From Candidatus Cloacimonadota bacterium (GTDB taxonomy: Bacteria > Cloacimonadota > Cloacimonadia > Cloacimonadales > Cloacimonadaceae), in assembly GCA_012728875.1 (NCBI GenBank), contig JAAYEF010000012.1:1-64000 (forward strand): 64,000 nt of DNA, read 5' to 3'. The position numbers were made by a program, and so were the translations under genes. Numbering within the stretch: position 1 is the first letter of the stretch; each line of letters begins with the position of its first letter. Below are positions 55,716 to 64,000 of this stretch, in pieces. The notes beneath the pieces were generated by a model. It made no database searches, was not told where the DNA came from, and saw only the letters and a program-made list of their open reading frames with translations.

Positions 55716-56338
55716 TCTCCTCCCAGATAGGAACGTTCAATTCCCAAAAGGATCTTCAGGGTGGTGGCAACGCTGCCAAGCCCCACGCCAAGCATGATTC
55801 CGCGCTTGGAGGCAAGGTTTGGAACGTCCAAAATCCACTGCGAAATATCAGGCAGATGGCGGCTGATCTTCACGCCGAGGGGAACCTGGGCCAGCATCAC
55901 GATGATGGCTGCCACCAAGAGCACCGTTGCCTCCGCAGAGCGGGCACGGAAGGCTTTGTATGCCGCGGATGCCATGTAAAACGCCAGAAGCGAAAACATC
56001 GTTGAGCTCATCGGCATCTGCAGGTTTTCAAACAGCCACATATAGAGGCCGCCTTTTTGCGTGCCGCCGATGAATCCGGCCAGTGAGGTGGCAATGAATC
56101 CTGCAAAGAAAAAGAAGCTGTATTGCCACTTTGGAGCCTTGCGGCGGATCTTGCCATAGTGCATCATGGAGAGGCTCATCACGCCAAGAAGCATCCCGAA
56201 AGGAGCCATGGCTCGAGCCCAGGGCAGATAGAAATCATAGTAGAAAACGTCCTGGAGCAATCTGTGTGGCACAAACACCCATGCCAACCAGATGAAGCCT
56301 CCAAGGATCACGACCAATAGCGGTATGGTTTTCTTCAT
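55712..56338 (-). CDS. Six-helix membrane protein of the cluster, unknown function
   Basis: A 208-residue membrane protein with about six helices: IPLLVVILGGFIWLAWVFV, a second with PFGMLLGVMSLSMM, SFFFFAGFIATSLAGFIGG, SLLAFYMASAAYKAF, LLVAAIIVMLAQVPL and the last near LGVGLGSVATTLKIL. It starts 12 bases after lipoprotein A, with GAGGT before the ATG, and overlaps the next gene. It resembles the 205-residue protein in size and helix number but shows no obvious identity. I do not recognise the family. Confidence 0.75.
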   Translation of the reverse strand: MKKTIPLLVVILGGFIWLAWVFVPHRLLQDVFYYDFYLPWARAMAPFGMLLGVMSLSMMHYGKIRRKAPKWQYSFFFFAGFIATSLAGFIGGTQKGGLYMWLFENLQMPMSSTMFSLLAFYMASAAYKAFRARSAEATVLLVAAIIVMLAQVPLGVKISRHLPDISQWILDVPNLASKRGIMLGVGLGSVATTLKILLGIERSYLGGE

Positions 56339-56350
56339 TAGGGACCTCTT

Positions 56351-59344
56351 TTATTTTAAGGGGAAAAATTGCATCAATCCGGTCATCTGGAAGCTGGCCA
56401 GAACGGCACCGGCAATAATGAAAACGAGGATCAGGAACTTGAAATAGTCCTGAGCTTTCAAGGTGCCCAAGAGCATGGGCTCGCGGTTCAGATATGCCGA
56501 GGCGGCATAAAGCTCTTCGCCGATCAGCGTGTAGTCGCAGGTGGTGATGAAAAAGGGAATCTGGGTGATGGCGTCCGATCCTGCGATCTGCACGGCACCC
56601 ACAGCGTTTCCGGTTTCGGTCATCAGCAGCGCTTCAGCGGCAAAATAGCCCATGAAAAAGTTTGTGGCCATGCGTTCGCGGATCATGATGCCGTTCACAC
56701 CTGCCACATAGGCAAACTGCACGGAAGTGAGATAGAACACGTTGTCCTTTTCATAGCTGTCCGGGCGTCCCACCGCATAGTGGGCTTCGCGCACGATTTC
56801 CTGGGCAATGGGCATCACGATGTAGTCGTAGCAGGGAACGATCAGCTTGGTGTCATATTCCGCGGCTTTGCGAGCCACGAGGCTGAGGATGCCCATGGAT
56901 GCCAGAGTGGCAACGTCGGAAAGACCGCCGTTTCCCATGCAATACAACATCGGGCGACCCATCTCGGTGGCGCGGCCAATGGCGTTGTCGATCTCCTGCA
57001 AGCCCGCAATCGGACGCATATAGAGGTCTTTGCCTTTTTTGGCAAGGTTCACAAAGATCACCACCATGGCGCCAAAGATGATCACCGCAAAGAGCGAGAG
57101 CAGCTTGTTCCAGTCGAACCAGTTCGAAATAGGCGAATAATAGACATAATCCTCGTTCAAGGTGTCTGGCACCGCTTCCGAGAACAGCCCTTTGCCGTTT
57201 GTGCGGAACATGGAATAGTTATGTTTGCGCTGTTCGGGTTCGCGCACCGAAGCCACCAGCTTCATCATTGAGCGGCTGCTTTTGGCTTTCAGTGCCTTTT
57301 GGAACAGCGGATTTTTTTCGTAGGCTTCAATTTTTGCCTGCAGCGCTTCGATCTGCTTTTCATCGTTTTCCACCTTTGTGGCAAGCGTCAGGGCGCGTTC
57401 CGTATTTGGATCGGTCAGGGCTTTTTTGTTTTTCTCCAGCTCAGCCTTCTTTTCCTGCAGATCTTTTTTCAGGTTCTGGACCGTGTTTTTGGCTTCGTCC
57501 AGATAGATGCTGGTGGACAGGGTGCTTTTGCTTTCCGTGTTCAGGGTAAAGTCGATCTGCGAAGGCAGCAGGGCAAGATCCAGAGCCTTTTCACCGTCCT
57601 TGAGTTTGCGGGAAAAGCGCTGGCCGCCCATATATGTATGGAGGGTGTCGTTTTTCACAAAGTTGAAGCCCAACACAGGCTGACCCACGTTTGCGAGGTA
57701 GTTCACCGTCACGTCCAGATTGTTTTCATAGGAAGTGTTGGTTTTCACCTGAGTGAACGCACTGCCGCGATAGCCTTTGCGATACACCACGTTTTGCATG
57801 GACGAAACATCCTGACCGTTCAGGAAAAGCTGGCGGGTCGGCATGTATGCCACCATCACGGGGTCCGGCTTCAGATATTGCACCAGTTCATAGTTTTCCA
57901 CCAAACGGGACTTTTCATAGATGATGCGCCCGTTTTTGGGGTGGACCTTGTAGGGCTGGGTGGCAATGGTGATGCGCACTTTCAGGCTGTCCTGAGGCAT
58001 TTTGTTTCCTTTCAGGGAATACCTTTCAGGAAGCTTCAGATGGATGATGTTGTCCTGGTGAAACTCGTTTATCGTGGTAAAGGGTTTGTCGTTACCGGGT
58101 TCAAAGAAGTCAAAATAGATGTTGTTCAGCTTTTGGCTGTCGGTTTTGTTGATCTCATAGTTAATTTTCAGCTTGGTGCCGCTGGAATTTACGGAGGAAG
58201 TTTTAGTGATGGAAACCACCGGCTCCTGCCAGATCACGGAAATGCGGTCGCCTTTGTCCATGGGCTTGTCTTCCACTCTGAACACCGGGACTTGAGGCAG
58301 GTCGCGGCTATGTGTCAAAAGCGGCTGTGCGGCTTCGCTGAAGGGGGATTGGTTTCTGCTGCCATCAGAGAAAATAATCGCAAAGTGCGCTTCCTTCAGG
58401 TTTTCCCAGCTCAGGGGGATGCTCATTTGCATAAACTGAGCCAAGGGCACAACGCAGTTGTTTTTCAAGGCTCCGCCGCCAACGGGACCGCTTGCCACGG
58501 GGATGGCGTTTTCCCTGCTGGGAACTTCGGGGTCTCTCACCATCAGGATTTCATAGGCTTGAATGTCGCTGTGACTGATCGGATATTCCCATTCAAAGCG
58601 AAGCTCCTGAAGGTCTTCCAGCGCGGCGCAATACAAGCCGGGAGATGCAAGCGGCGCATCGTCCACCGGAGTTCCAGACACCGGCTTGGGAATGCCAAGA
58701 TATTGCCCACGCTCGTTCACAGGAACCACAGTATAGTAATAGTTTATGGGCTCAGGGGTCGATCCCATGCTCTTGAGCGAAGCCAAAATGGTTTGTTGAT
58801 TGAATTTAACCCCGGCATAGATGCCTTCATCTTCAGGATCCGCAGATTTTGTCTTCTTGGTTCGATAATAAAAATCCTTGGATTTCATCTGTGTGTAAAG
58901 GTTGTAGCTTTCGCTGAGACGAGCCATGATTTCAGCATCACGCGGCACTCCGCGATACAGGATGCTGCCCTTGGCACCGCGCTCGTTTTTCAGCTTGCGG
59001 GGTGAATCCAGGCTCACCAAAGGATTGTAGCCACTGTCGGAATAGAACATCTCGTCCGTGCCAACACCGGTTTTAACGTTCACCTGCACAGCGGTCACGA
59101 AAAACAGGGTGTCGGGATGAACACCGCGATAGATGCGGTATTCCTGAACTCTGCTTTCCTTGGGCAAGGGTTTCCAGCTTAGCATCAAGCCGTCTCCACC
59201 GTCTCCGCGGATGTCTTCAACCTTCAGGTTTTCAACGGTCTTTTTGCCAAGCTTTTTCTGATTCTCACCCGAGGGTCCGCTGCAGCCAAAGACCAGCAGC
59301 GCCAACAGCAGGATCAGAGCTAAAGCACGTATGTGCAATTTCAT
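56351..59344 (-). CDS. Large lipoprotein A, first gene of the membrane cluster
   Basis: A 997-residue protein. I start at the ATG at 59344, since AGGAG lies about seven bases upstream; a TTG two codons earlier is the alternative. The lipobox is LVFGC. FN3-like domains follow (GLMLSWKPLPKESRVQEYRI), then beta-rich sequence and a long coiled coil (NLKKDLQEKKAELEKNKK, about 660-700). A membrane helix (LFAVIIFGAMVVIFV) is followed by KKGKD and the same C-terminal domain as lipoprotein B: PIAGLQEIDNAIGRATEMGRP and SDAITQIPFFITTCDYT, then a final helix. Both paralogues keep the C-terminal domain far better than the outside part. Confidence 0.8.
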   Translation of the reverse strand: MKLHIRALALILLLALLVFGCSGPSGENQKKLGKKTVENLKVEDIRGDGGDGLMLSWKPLPKESRVQEYRIYRGVHPDTLFFVTAVQVNVKTGVGTDEMFYSDSGYNPLVSLDSPRKLKNERGAKGSILYRGVPRDAEIMARLSESYNLYTQMKSKDFYYRTKKTKSADPEDEGIYAGVKFNQQTILASLKSMGSTPEPINYYYTVVPVNERGQYLGIPKPVSGTPVDDAPLASPGLYCAALEDLQELRFEWEYPISHSDIQAYEILMVRDPEVPSRENAIPVASGPVGGGALKNNCVVPLAQFMQMSIPLSWENLKEAHFAIIFSDGSRNQSPFSEAAQPLLTHSRDLPQVPVFRVEDKPMDKGDRISVIWQEPVVSITKTSSVNSSGTKLKINYEINKTDSQKLNNIYFDFFEPGNDKPFTTINEFHQDNIIHLKLPERYSLKGNKMPQDSLKVRITIATQPYKVHPKNGRIIYEKSRLVENYELVQYLKPDPVMVAYMPTRQLFLNGQDVSSMQNVVYRKGYRGSAFTQVKTNTSYENNLDVTVNYLANVGQPVLGFNFVKNDTLHTYMGGQRFSRKLKDGEKALDLALLPSQIDFTLNTESKSTLSTSIYLDEAKNTVQNLKKDLQEKKAELEKNKKALTDPNTERALTLATKVENDEKQIEALQAKIEAYEKNPLFQKALKAKSSRSMMKLVASVREPEQRKHNYSMFRTNGKGLFSEAVPDTLNEDYVYYSPISNWFDWNKLLSLFAVIIFGAMVVIFVNLAKKGKDLYMRPIAGLQEIDNAIGRATEMGRPMLYCMGNGGLSDVATLASMGILSLVARKAAEYDTKLIVPCYDYIVMPIAQEIVREAHYAVGRPDSYEKDNVFYLTSVQFAYVAGVNGIMIRERMATNFFMGYFAAEALLMTETGNAVGAVQIAGSDAITQIPFFITTCDYTLIGEELYAASAYLNREPMLLGTLKAQDYFKFLILVFIIAGAVLASFQMTGLMQFFPLK

Positions 59345-59781
59345 ACGCAAACTCCTATACCATTTTAAACATTATTTCCAGTTTATATTGCATCACCTGT
59401 AAAGCGCCATAATTGTCAAATGCTTTTTTTCCACAAGGGTGGTTTGAGCCGGAGAAAACAGCCTTAATTGACATTTTTTTGGGGAAAATGCCCGGATCAG
59501 GGAAATGCCCATTCTGCTCCATTCCATAATCAAAAACCTTGGTCTCAATTTAATGTTTTTTCGCTTTCGCATGAGTTTCCAGTATCGATTTGCAGCTTTT
59601 TGTGCCTCCTTCCTTGATACCCTTGGTGCTCTTTCCCGTTGAATCCCCGTGTCTCTCCCCAATTTTTATCGGGAGAGAGAGGAAGACGGGCTAATCAGGA
59701 CACAAAAGGGGCTGCAGGAGGAGCCTTGTTTGAAACAGTGGATACGGCAATGGTGGGAAAAGATTGTGGATTGGGAAGGGG
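59345..59781. other. Intergenic stretch between tRNA-Val and the membrane cluster
   Basis: I see no gene here. It holds an eight-base inverted repeat, TCTCTCCC (59652-59659) and GGGAGAGA (59671-59678), without a T-run, and a minus-strand TTGACA (59419-59414) upstream of lipoprotein A whose -10 is unclear. An 89-codon minus-strand frame (59393-59662) has no homology I know and looks accidental. Confidence 0.5.
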
Positions 59782-59858
59782 TGGTGGGTGATACTGGATT
59801 CGAACCAGTGACCTCTACGATGTGAACGTAGCGCTCTAACCAGCTGAGCTAATCACCC
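59782..59858 (-). tRNA. tRNA-Val (anticodon CAC)
   Basis: A 77-base cloverleaf on the minus strand: acceptor GGGTGAT/ATCACCC, D-arm with AGCTCAG, anticodon stem CTACG/CGTAG with loop TTCACAT (anticodon CAC), T-arm GGTTCGAATCC, and an encoded CCA end (discriminator A). Confidence 0.95.
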
Positions 59859-59870
59859 TGCAATAAAGGG

Positions 59871-59948
<78 letters not shown>

Positions 59949-60162
59949 GCTTAGGGAATGCCATCCCAAAAAGCTGGCGATTTTTGTCAATCAGTTTTTC
60001 TGGATGGCTGTTTTTGGGCGTCCCGAATGAGAGCGGAATCCACTGTGGTGCTTTAAGTTAAATAGTCATAACGTCCAGCAGGTTTTTCACGGTTTTGTGT
60101 GGGATCCCAAGACTTCCATTCGCCCAGAAAATCCCATGCCTCTGGGTTTGAGCTTTGAAATG

Positions 60163-60495
60163 CTAATGCAGTCTTCCCGTCCAAGCGTGGGATTTCCGCC
60201 ATTCCGCCTGGGATTTGTATTGGACATAATAGACCTTCAAGTCTGCCTGGGATTTATAGTTCACAAACCGGACAGTGAAATCGGAGTTGCTTTTGTAGCG
60301 CTCGAAATACCAGATGCAGTCCTTGTCCTTGGCGCGGGAGCGATATTCATCCACATACACGCAGATATCCGCCTCGCTCTTGTATTGGCAAACCCAAACC
60401 TTGAGATCCGCCCTGCCCGTTTCCATCACGTAAACGGAACCGGCATAGACTTTTGCAGCTAGCAAGATCAGCCCCAACAGCAGCAGCTTTTTCAT
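60163..60495 (-). CDS. Small exported protein with YKSxAD repeats (possibly DUF6150-like)
   Basis: A 110-residue protein from the ATG at 60495 (GGAGGTG upstream), with signal peptide (about 1-18, LLAAKVYA). The mature part is four or five repeats of about 21 residues, each like YKSEADICVYV or YKSQADLKVYY, with alternating hydrophobic strands. I recall similar repeats in the family named DUF6150, with low certainty. The role is unknown; a small beta-repeat periplasmic protein is likely. It stands alone. Confidence 0.7.
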   Translation of the reverse strand: MKKLLLLGLILLAAKVYAGSVYVMETGRADLKVWVCQYKSEADICVYVDEYRSRAKDKDCIWYFERYKSNSDFTVRFVNYKSQADLKVYYVQYKSQAEWRKSHAWTGRLH

Positions 60496-60826
60496 TTTTC
60501 CACCTCCAATTGTTCTTTTCTTTGAGTTTAAAAAATGCCCTTTTTCTGTCAACCAAAAACCGCTTGGCATGGGAATATCCCTTCACAAAAATGGCTTGCC
60601 GAGATTTTTCTTGACAGAAAAAAGCACTTGGCACTAATGATAAGCTTGGCTTCGAAGTAACGAAGTCGATGTTCAAGGTTCAATGTTTAGTTAGGTAGTA
60701 TCGATGAAAAGGCTTGTTTCCACCTTGGAGCCGGAAGCTCTTTCACGGGGTTTTTGGCTAATGGAGAACTGCCATTTTTCCACGATAGAAAACAAAAAAG
60801 AATTAAAATAGATCAGGAGACTTAAA
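60496..60826. other. Intergenic stretch with a divergent promoter region
   Basis: Besides the promoter at 60611-60640 the 331 bases contain no gene I can support. The stretch from 60641 to 60826 would be a 5' leader of about 180 bases for the FHA operon; I see no recognisable riboswitch. Confidence 0.5.
60611..60640 (+). promoter_or_regulatory. Sigma70-type promoter for the FHA-VWA-PP2C operon
   Basis: TTGACA (60611-60616), an 18-base spacer and TAATGA (60635-60640, continuing TAATGAT). Confidence 0.5.
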
Positions 60827-61483
60827 ATGAAATGCCCCGCCTGTAATGCCATCAATCCGGACCACGCCACTTTTTGCAAATCCTGCGGGAAAGCGCTGCG
60901 TTCGAATCTACGCACCTGTCCAAACGGCCATGATTATGATGCCAGCCTGCCCGCCTGCCCGCACTGCCCGCCTGCGCGGAACGATAATTTGGGGATGCAG
61001 CCCACCGCCAGAATGGGCGATGGCGCGGATAAAACCCGGCTGGATACTTCCAAGGCACGGCTCACACCCGGACAAGCCCCTTCCGCGTCCCAGCCTGAAG
61101 ACCGAACCGTGATTTTGGGAGCCAAACCCTCCGTATCGCCAATCGATCCCATTTCCGGCGAAAAGCCGCGTCCCCAGGCAAATCGGATGCTCACCGGCTG
61201 GCTGGTGACCTTCGATCTGGACCCCATGGGCACGGATTTCAAGCTCTATCAGGGACGTCACATCATTGGCAGTGCGCAAAATTGCGATATTCGGCTCACC
61301 ATTCCCGGCGTTTCTGCAGAGCATGCGATCCTGCTGTGCCGGAATGGAAAGTTTATCATTGAGGACAATCTTTCTTCAAACGGCACCTTTGTGAACGGCG
61401 AAATGATCGAAGACAAGGTCTATTTGAACGAAAACGACATCATCCGCATCGGCACCGCGGATCTTAAATTGAAAACGGTTTGA
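60827..61483 (+). CDS. Zinc-ribbon and FHA domain protein
   Basis: A 218-residue cytoplasmic protein. The N-terminus has a zinc ribbon (CPACNAINPDHATFCKSCG), then a second Cys pair (CPNGHD and CPHC). After a Pro-rich linker comes the FHA domain (about 122-218): IIGSAQNCDIRLTIPGVSAEHA, then DNLSSNGTFVNGE. FHA domains bind phosphothreonine, so this is a probable reader of kinase output. Its stop overlaps the start region of the VWA gene. First gene of the signalling operon. Confidence 0.88.
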   Translation: MKCPACNAINPDHATFCKSCGKALRSNLRTCPNGHDYDASLPACPHCPPARNDNLGMQPTARMGDGADKTRLDTSKARLTPGQAPSASQPEDRTVILGAKPSVSPIDPISGEKPRPQANRMLTGWLVTFDLDPMGTDFKLYQGRHIIGSAQNCDIRLTIPGVSAEHAILLCRNGKFIIEDNLSSNGTFVNGEMIEDKVYLNENDIIRIGTADLKLKTV

Positions 61484-61491
61484 GGTATATC

Positions 61492-63042
61492 ATGCGCAAA
61501 CTGCTGATTCTGCTCTTGGTTTTTGCACCGCTTTGGGCGCAAAACATCAGCATTCACCACCTGAGAACAAACGCGGAAAAGTTTCCCCAGGAAGTGCATA
61601 GCACCGTCATGGCGCTGGATCAAAACGACGAACCTCTGCAAAGCCTTCGCGCTGCGAACTTTAAGATCAAGTTTGGCGGCGTGGATGTGGACAGCATTTA
61701 TGGCGTCAACACCTTTGGATCCAGCGGACAGGGGCTTTCCATCTTGGTCAATGTGGACGTTTCCGGCTCCATGGGCGGAAAGCCGCTGGACAATGTGAAA
61801 AGCGGACTGCTGAGCTTTATCGACGAAAAACGCCCGCAGGATGAGATTTGCATCATGGCGTTCAGCGAAAAGGCGGAGGTGGTTTGCGACTTTACCACCG
61901 ACACCGAGCTGCTGCGCAAAAGCATCAAGGACCTGAAGGTCTGGAGCGGAGATACTTCGCTGTATTATGCCATCCACAAGGGTTTGGACCATCTTGGCTC
62001 AAAAAAGCCCAAGCACGAAGGGCGCTACATGATTCTCTTTTCAGACGGAAAGGAAGAAAACCCCGCTGAAGCCTACACCCTGGAAGCGGCATTGGAAAAA
62101 GCGCGGGGCAAGAATCTGCCGATTTTCAGCGTGGGCTACACCAAGGTGGAAAAGCAGTTTTTGCAATATATGGAACGGATTGCCGACGAAACGGGCGGCA
62201 GCTATTACCATGCGCCCAGCCCCGAAAGTTTGAACCAGCATTTTTCCAAGGTTCAGCGCCAGATCCTTGGTGCCTGGGTGCTCAGCTATCCGGTTTTTGC
62301 TTTGGCGGGTGATGGCACGTTAAAAGAATTGAATATTACTTTGCAGATGGGTGAAAACAGCGCCAGCCTGCCCCGGCCTGCCGAAGTGCTGGTTCCTGTG
62401 GCGGATAAAATAGAGCCTGGGGATATCAGCGAAAACGGCAAAATACCGTTGTGGGTATTTTTGATCATCGCTTTCGCGGTCCTGCTCGGCATCGGACTTT
62501 TGCTCTTCTTTTTGAACCAAGGCAAGAAAAAACGCTTGGCTGAAGAACAGAGGCGCCAGGAAGAAGAGGAAAGAAGGCACCGCGAAGAATTGGCTCGTCA
62601 GGAAGATCTGCGCCGCGCCGAGGAAGAACGGAACCGGCTGGAGCAAACCCGCCGCGAAGAAGAAGCCCACATCCAGCGCGAACAGCAGCCTCAGGATCGT
62701 GATCGCACCGTGATTTTGGGACCCGGAGGCGCCGTTCCTCAATCCCAGGCTGCCGAGCTTGACATGGAAGTGATATATGGGACAGAGCAGGGTCGCAGCT
62801 TCAGGGTTGGAGCAGAAGGAGCCAGCATTGGCCGCGCTGCTGGAAACACCATCTTGCTCAACGACCAGGTCGTGTCTTCCAAACATGCGAAAATCTATTG
62901 GAGCGATGGGCAATTCTTCATCGAGGATCTGGATTCAATGAATGGAACCTATGTGAACGGTCAGAGGGTCACCATCAGCCGCATCGATAAGGGCAGCGTC
63001 TTCAAGATTGGTTCCAACGAAGGAAAATTCCATATTAACTGA
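61492..63042 (+). CDS. VWA-TM-coiled coil-FHA protein
   Basis: A 516-residue protein from the ATG at 61492 (GAGGT five bases upstream). Signal-like start (LLILLLVFAPLWAQ), then an extracytoplasmic von Willebrand A domain (about 75-260) with a full MIDAS: DVSGSMG, a Thr in GDTSLYY and FSDGKEE. A membrane helix (about 322-345) leads to a charged helix rich in Glu/Arg (RRQEEEERRHREELAR) and a C-terminal FHA domain (SIGRAAGNTILLND, DLDSMNGTYVNG). VWA outside and FHA inside suggest transmembrane coupling of adhesion or metal-dependent binding to phosphopeptide recognition. Confidence 0.88.
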   Translation: MRKLLILLLVFAPLWAQNISIHHLRTNAEKFPQEVHSTVMALDQNDEPLQSLRAANFKIKFGGVDVDSIYGVNTFGSSGQGLSILVNVDVSGSMGGKPLDNVKSGLLSFIDEKRPQDEICIMAFSEKAEVVCDFTTDTELLRKSIKDLKVWSGDTSLYYAIHKGLDHLGSKKPKHEGRYMILFSDGKEENPAEAYTLEAALEKARGKNLPIFSVGYTKVEKQFLQYMERIADETGGSYYHAPSPESLNQHFSKVQRQILGAWVLSYPVFALAGDGTLKELNITLQMGENSASLPRPAEVLVPVADKIEPGDISENGKIPLWVFLIIAFAVLLGIGLLLFFLNQGKKKRLAEEQRRQEEEERRHREELARQEDLRRAEEERNRLEQTRREEEAHIQREQQPQDRDRTVILGPGGAVPQSQAAELDMEVIYGTEQGRSFRVGAEGASIGRAAGNTILLNDQVVSSKHAKIYWSDGQFFIEDLDSMNGTYVNGQRVTISRIDKGSVFKIGSNEGKFHIN

Positions 63043-63050
63043 GGCCAATT

Positions 63051-64000
63051 GTGAAAATTGAAGAAAAAGCTCGTTTTACGGTTGGGAACCTCAGCGATGT
63101 GGGCATGGTGCGCGAAAGCAACCAGGATTATTATGGAAGATACAGCGGCGATTTCGGAGAATTGCTGCTTGTGTGCGATGGCATGGGCGGCTACAAAGGC
63201 GGAGAAGTGGCTTCCCAGGTAGCTGTGGAAACCATCGCCTCCCACTTCCAAAAACTTGGGGCTCACTTTCAGGAAAGCAATGAACTGCATCAAGCCCTGA
63301 GCCTGGCTCAACAAAACATCGCTGCACATGCCCAGCATAACCCGGAAATGTCGGAAATGGGCACCACCGCGGTTGTTTTGCTCATCCGGGGTGAACACTA
63401 TTGGATTGCCTGGATTGGCGACAGCCGCATCTATCTGCGCCGCGGCGGAGAGATCGAACAGATCAGCCGGGACCACTCTCTGGTACAGGAAATGGTGGAT
63501 CATGGCTTGATCACGGAAATAGATGCGCAGGACCATCCCCGGCGCAACATAATCACCCGCTCTTTGGGGATGAAACCGCATCCGGCGGATGTGAAAGGCC
63601 CCCTTCCCATCTATCAGGATGACGTGTTTCTGCTTTGTTCAGACGGACTTACAGACTATCTGACCGCAAAGGAACTGAATGCTTATCTTGTTCAGGAACC
63701 CGAGCAGGCATGCCGCGAATTGGTGGATGAAGCCAACCGCCGCGGAGGTAAGGACAACACCACCGTGCAGATCCTGAAAGTGAACAGCGGCAAGCGTTAC
63801 AAGGCAAAAAAATCTGTGGGATCGATCAATCTTTTGACCCTGATTCTTGCCTTCTTTGCCACAGTCATGGGTTTGGCGGCGACTTTGAGCCTGATGAGCA
63901 CCTTCCACCTCGGCTTTTTCAAGAAGAATAAATATGTTAAACCTACCAATGGAACTGAGTTTATTACAAGCAGCCCCGACTCACTTCGCAAGGATTCCTT
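63051..64000 (+). CDS. PP2C-type Ser/Thr protein phosphatase, cut by the window end
   Basis: The frame runs from a GTG at 63051 (GAGG six bases upstream) off the end of the window without a stop, so it is a partial gene of at least 316 residues. PP2C motifs are in order: RESNQDYYG, CDGMGGYKGGE, MGTTAVVLL, WIGDSRIYL, LCSDGLTDYL and GGKDNTTVQI; the metal-binding Asp residues are all present. A membrane helix (about 262-282) follows, so more sequence lies beyond it. It would reverse the action of the kinases; the upstream FHA genes support a common pathway. Confidence 0.92.
   Translation, partial: MKIEEKARFTVGNLSDVGMVRESNQDYYGRYSGDFGELLLVCDGMGGYKGGEVASQVAVETIASHFQKLGAHFQESNELHQALSLAQQNIAAHAQHNPEMSEMGTTAVVLLIRGEHYWIAWIGDSRIYLRRGGEIEQISRDHSLVQEMVDHGLITEIDAQDHPRRNIITRSLGMKPHPADVKGPLPIYQDDVFLLCSDGLTDYLTAKELNAYLVQEPEQACRELVDEANRRGGKDNTTVQILKVNSGKRYKAKKSVGSINLLTLILAFFATVMGLAATLSLMSTFHLGFFKKNKYVKPTNGTEFITSSPDSLRKDS

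Noticed and set aside
54507-55730. A 407-codon plus-strand frame opposite the 399-residue membrane protein
   Set aside because: Low-complexity His/Val/Gly composition typical of antisense frames; the minus-strand gene overlaps its neighbours properly.
57299-59005. A 568-codon plus-strand frame opposite lipoprotein A
   Set aside because: Antisense shadow of a gene with signal peptide, ribosome site and paralogue; it has no ribosome site of its own.
59393-59662. An 89-codon minus-strand frame between the tRNA genes and lipoprotein A
   Set aside because: No known homology, no clear ribosome site and a basic, low-complexity product.

Overview
The window looks like a chromosomal piece from a Gram-negative bacterium of the FCB group, most probably Cloacimonadota (Candidatus Cloacimonas and relatives). 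This is inferred from gene content, not from a marker tree. The signs are secreted C25 (gingipain-type) peptidases and other large beta-sandwich secreted proteins, C-terminal sorting-like domains with an NPFNP motif, a gldA/gldF/gldG-like ABC cassette, an Omp85 protein, and a Ser/Thr kinase, FHA and PP2C signalling set. GC content is close to 50 percent and most starts carry a GGAG-type ribosome binding site.

Layout. The first 124 bases are the 3' end of a group II intron (domains V and VI), followed by the 3' exon of the gene it interrupts. Positions 882-9416 hold a C25 peptidase, an alpha/beta hydrolase, a MATE exporter and a C39-like peptidase. Positions 9628-13093 hold lepA coupled to an Omp85 gene. 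Positions 13268-21662 hold a membrane Ser/Thr kinase, a small lipoprotein, a second C25 peptidase with an NPFNP tail, an ACT-less phosphoglycerate dehydrogenase, a short tandem repeat, an AAA/DUF4143 ATPase, and rpmA and rplU. Positions 22063-30130 hold a lipoprotein plus sorted secreted protein pair, an unusual nested inverted repeat, and two paralogous kinases fused to extracytoplasmic formylglycine-enzyme/lectin-like (FGE) domains whose last 40 residues resemble a diversified region.

Positions 30307-35382 encode a 1691-residue multidomain secreted protein. Positions 35676-39973 are the gld-like ABC operon. Positions 40215-50873 hold further secreted proteins (choice-of-anchor, beta-helix and GH16 types) around a housekeeping block: family 4 uracil-DNA glycosylase, an omega-like small protein, gmk, gcvH, a pyridoxal-kinase-like gene and an iron-type alcohol dehydrogenase. 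Positions 50958-59344 are a five-gene minus-strand cluster: two large paralogous lipoproteins with cytoplasmic C-terminal domains and three membrane proteins. I recognise no function for it, and it is the best candidate here for an undescribed system. Two tandem tRNA-Val genes follow, then a small repeat protein, then a signalling operon (zinc ribbon-FHA, VWA-TM-coiled coil-FHA, and a PP2C phosphatase cut by the window edge).

How it fits together. Three membrane Ser/Thr kinases, two FHA proteins and one PP2C phosphatase form a plausible phospho-Thr signalling set. The eight clearly secreted large proteins fall into two classes by their C-termini: three end in an NPFNP/FlgD-like domain and five end in a shared FN3-like domain that stops at the chain end. 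This suggests two surface-targeting or anchoring routes.
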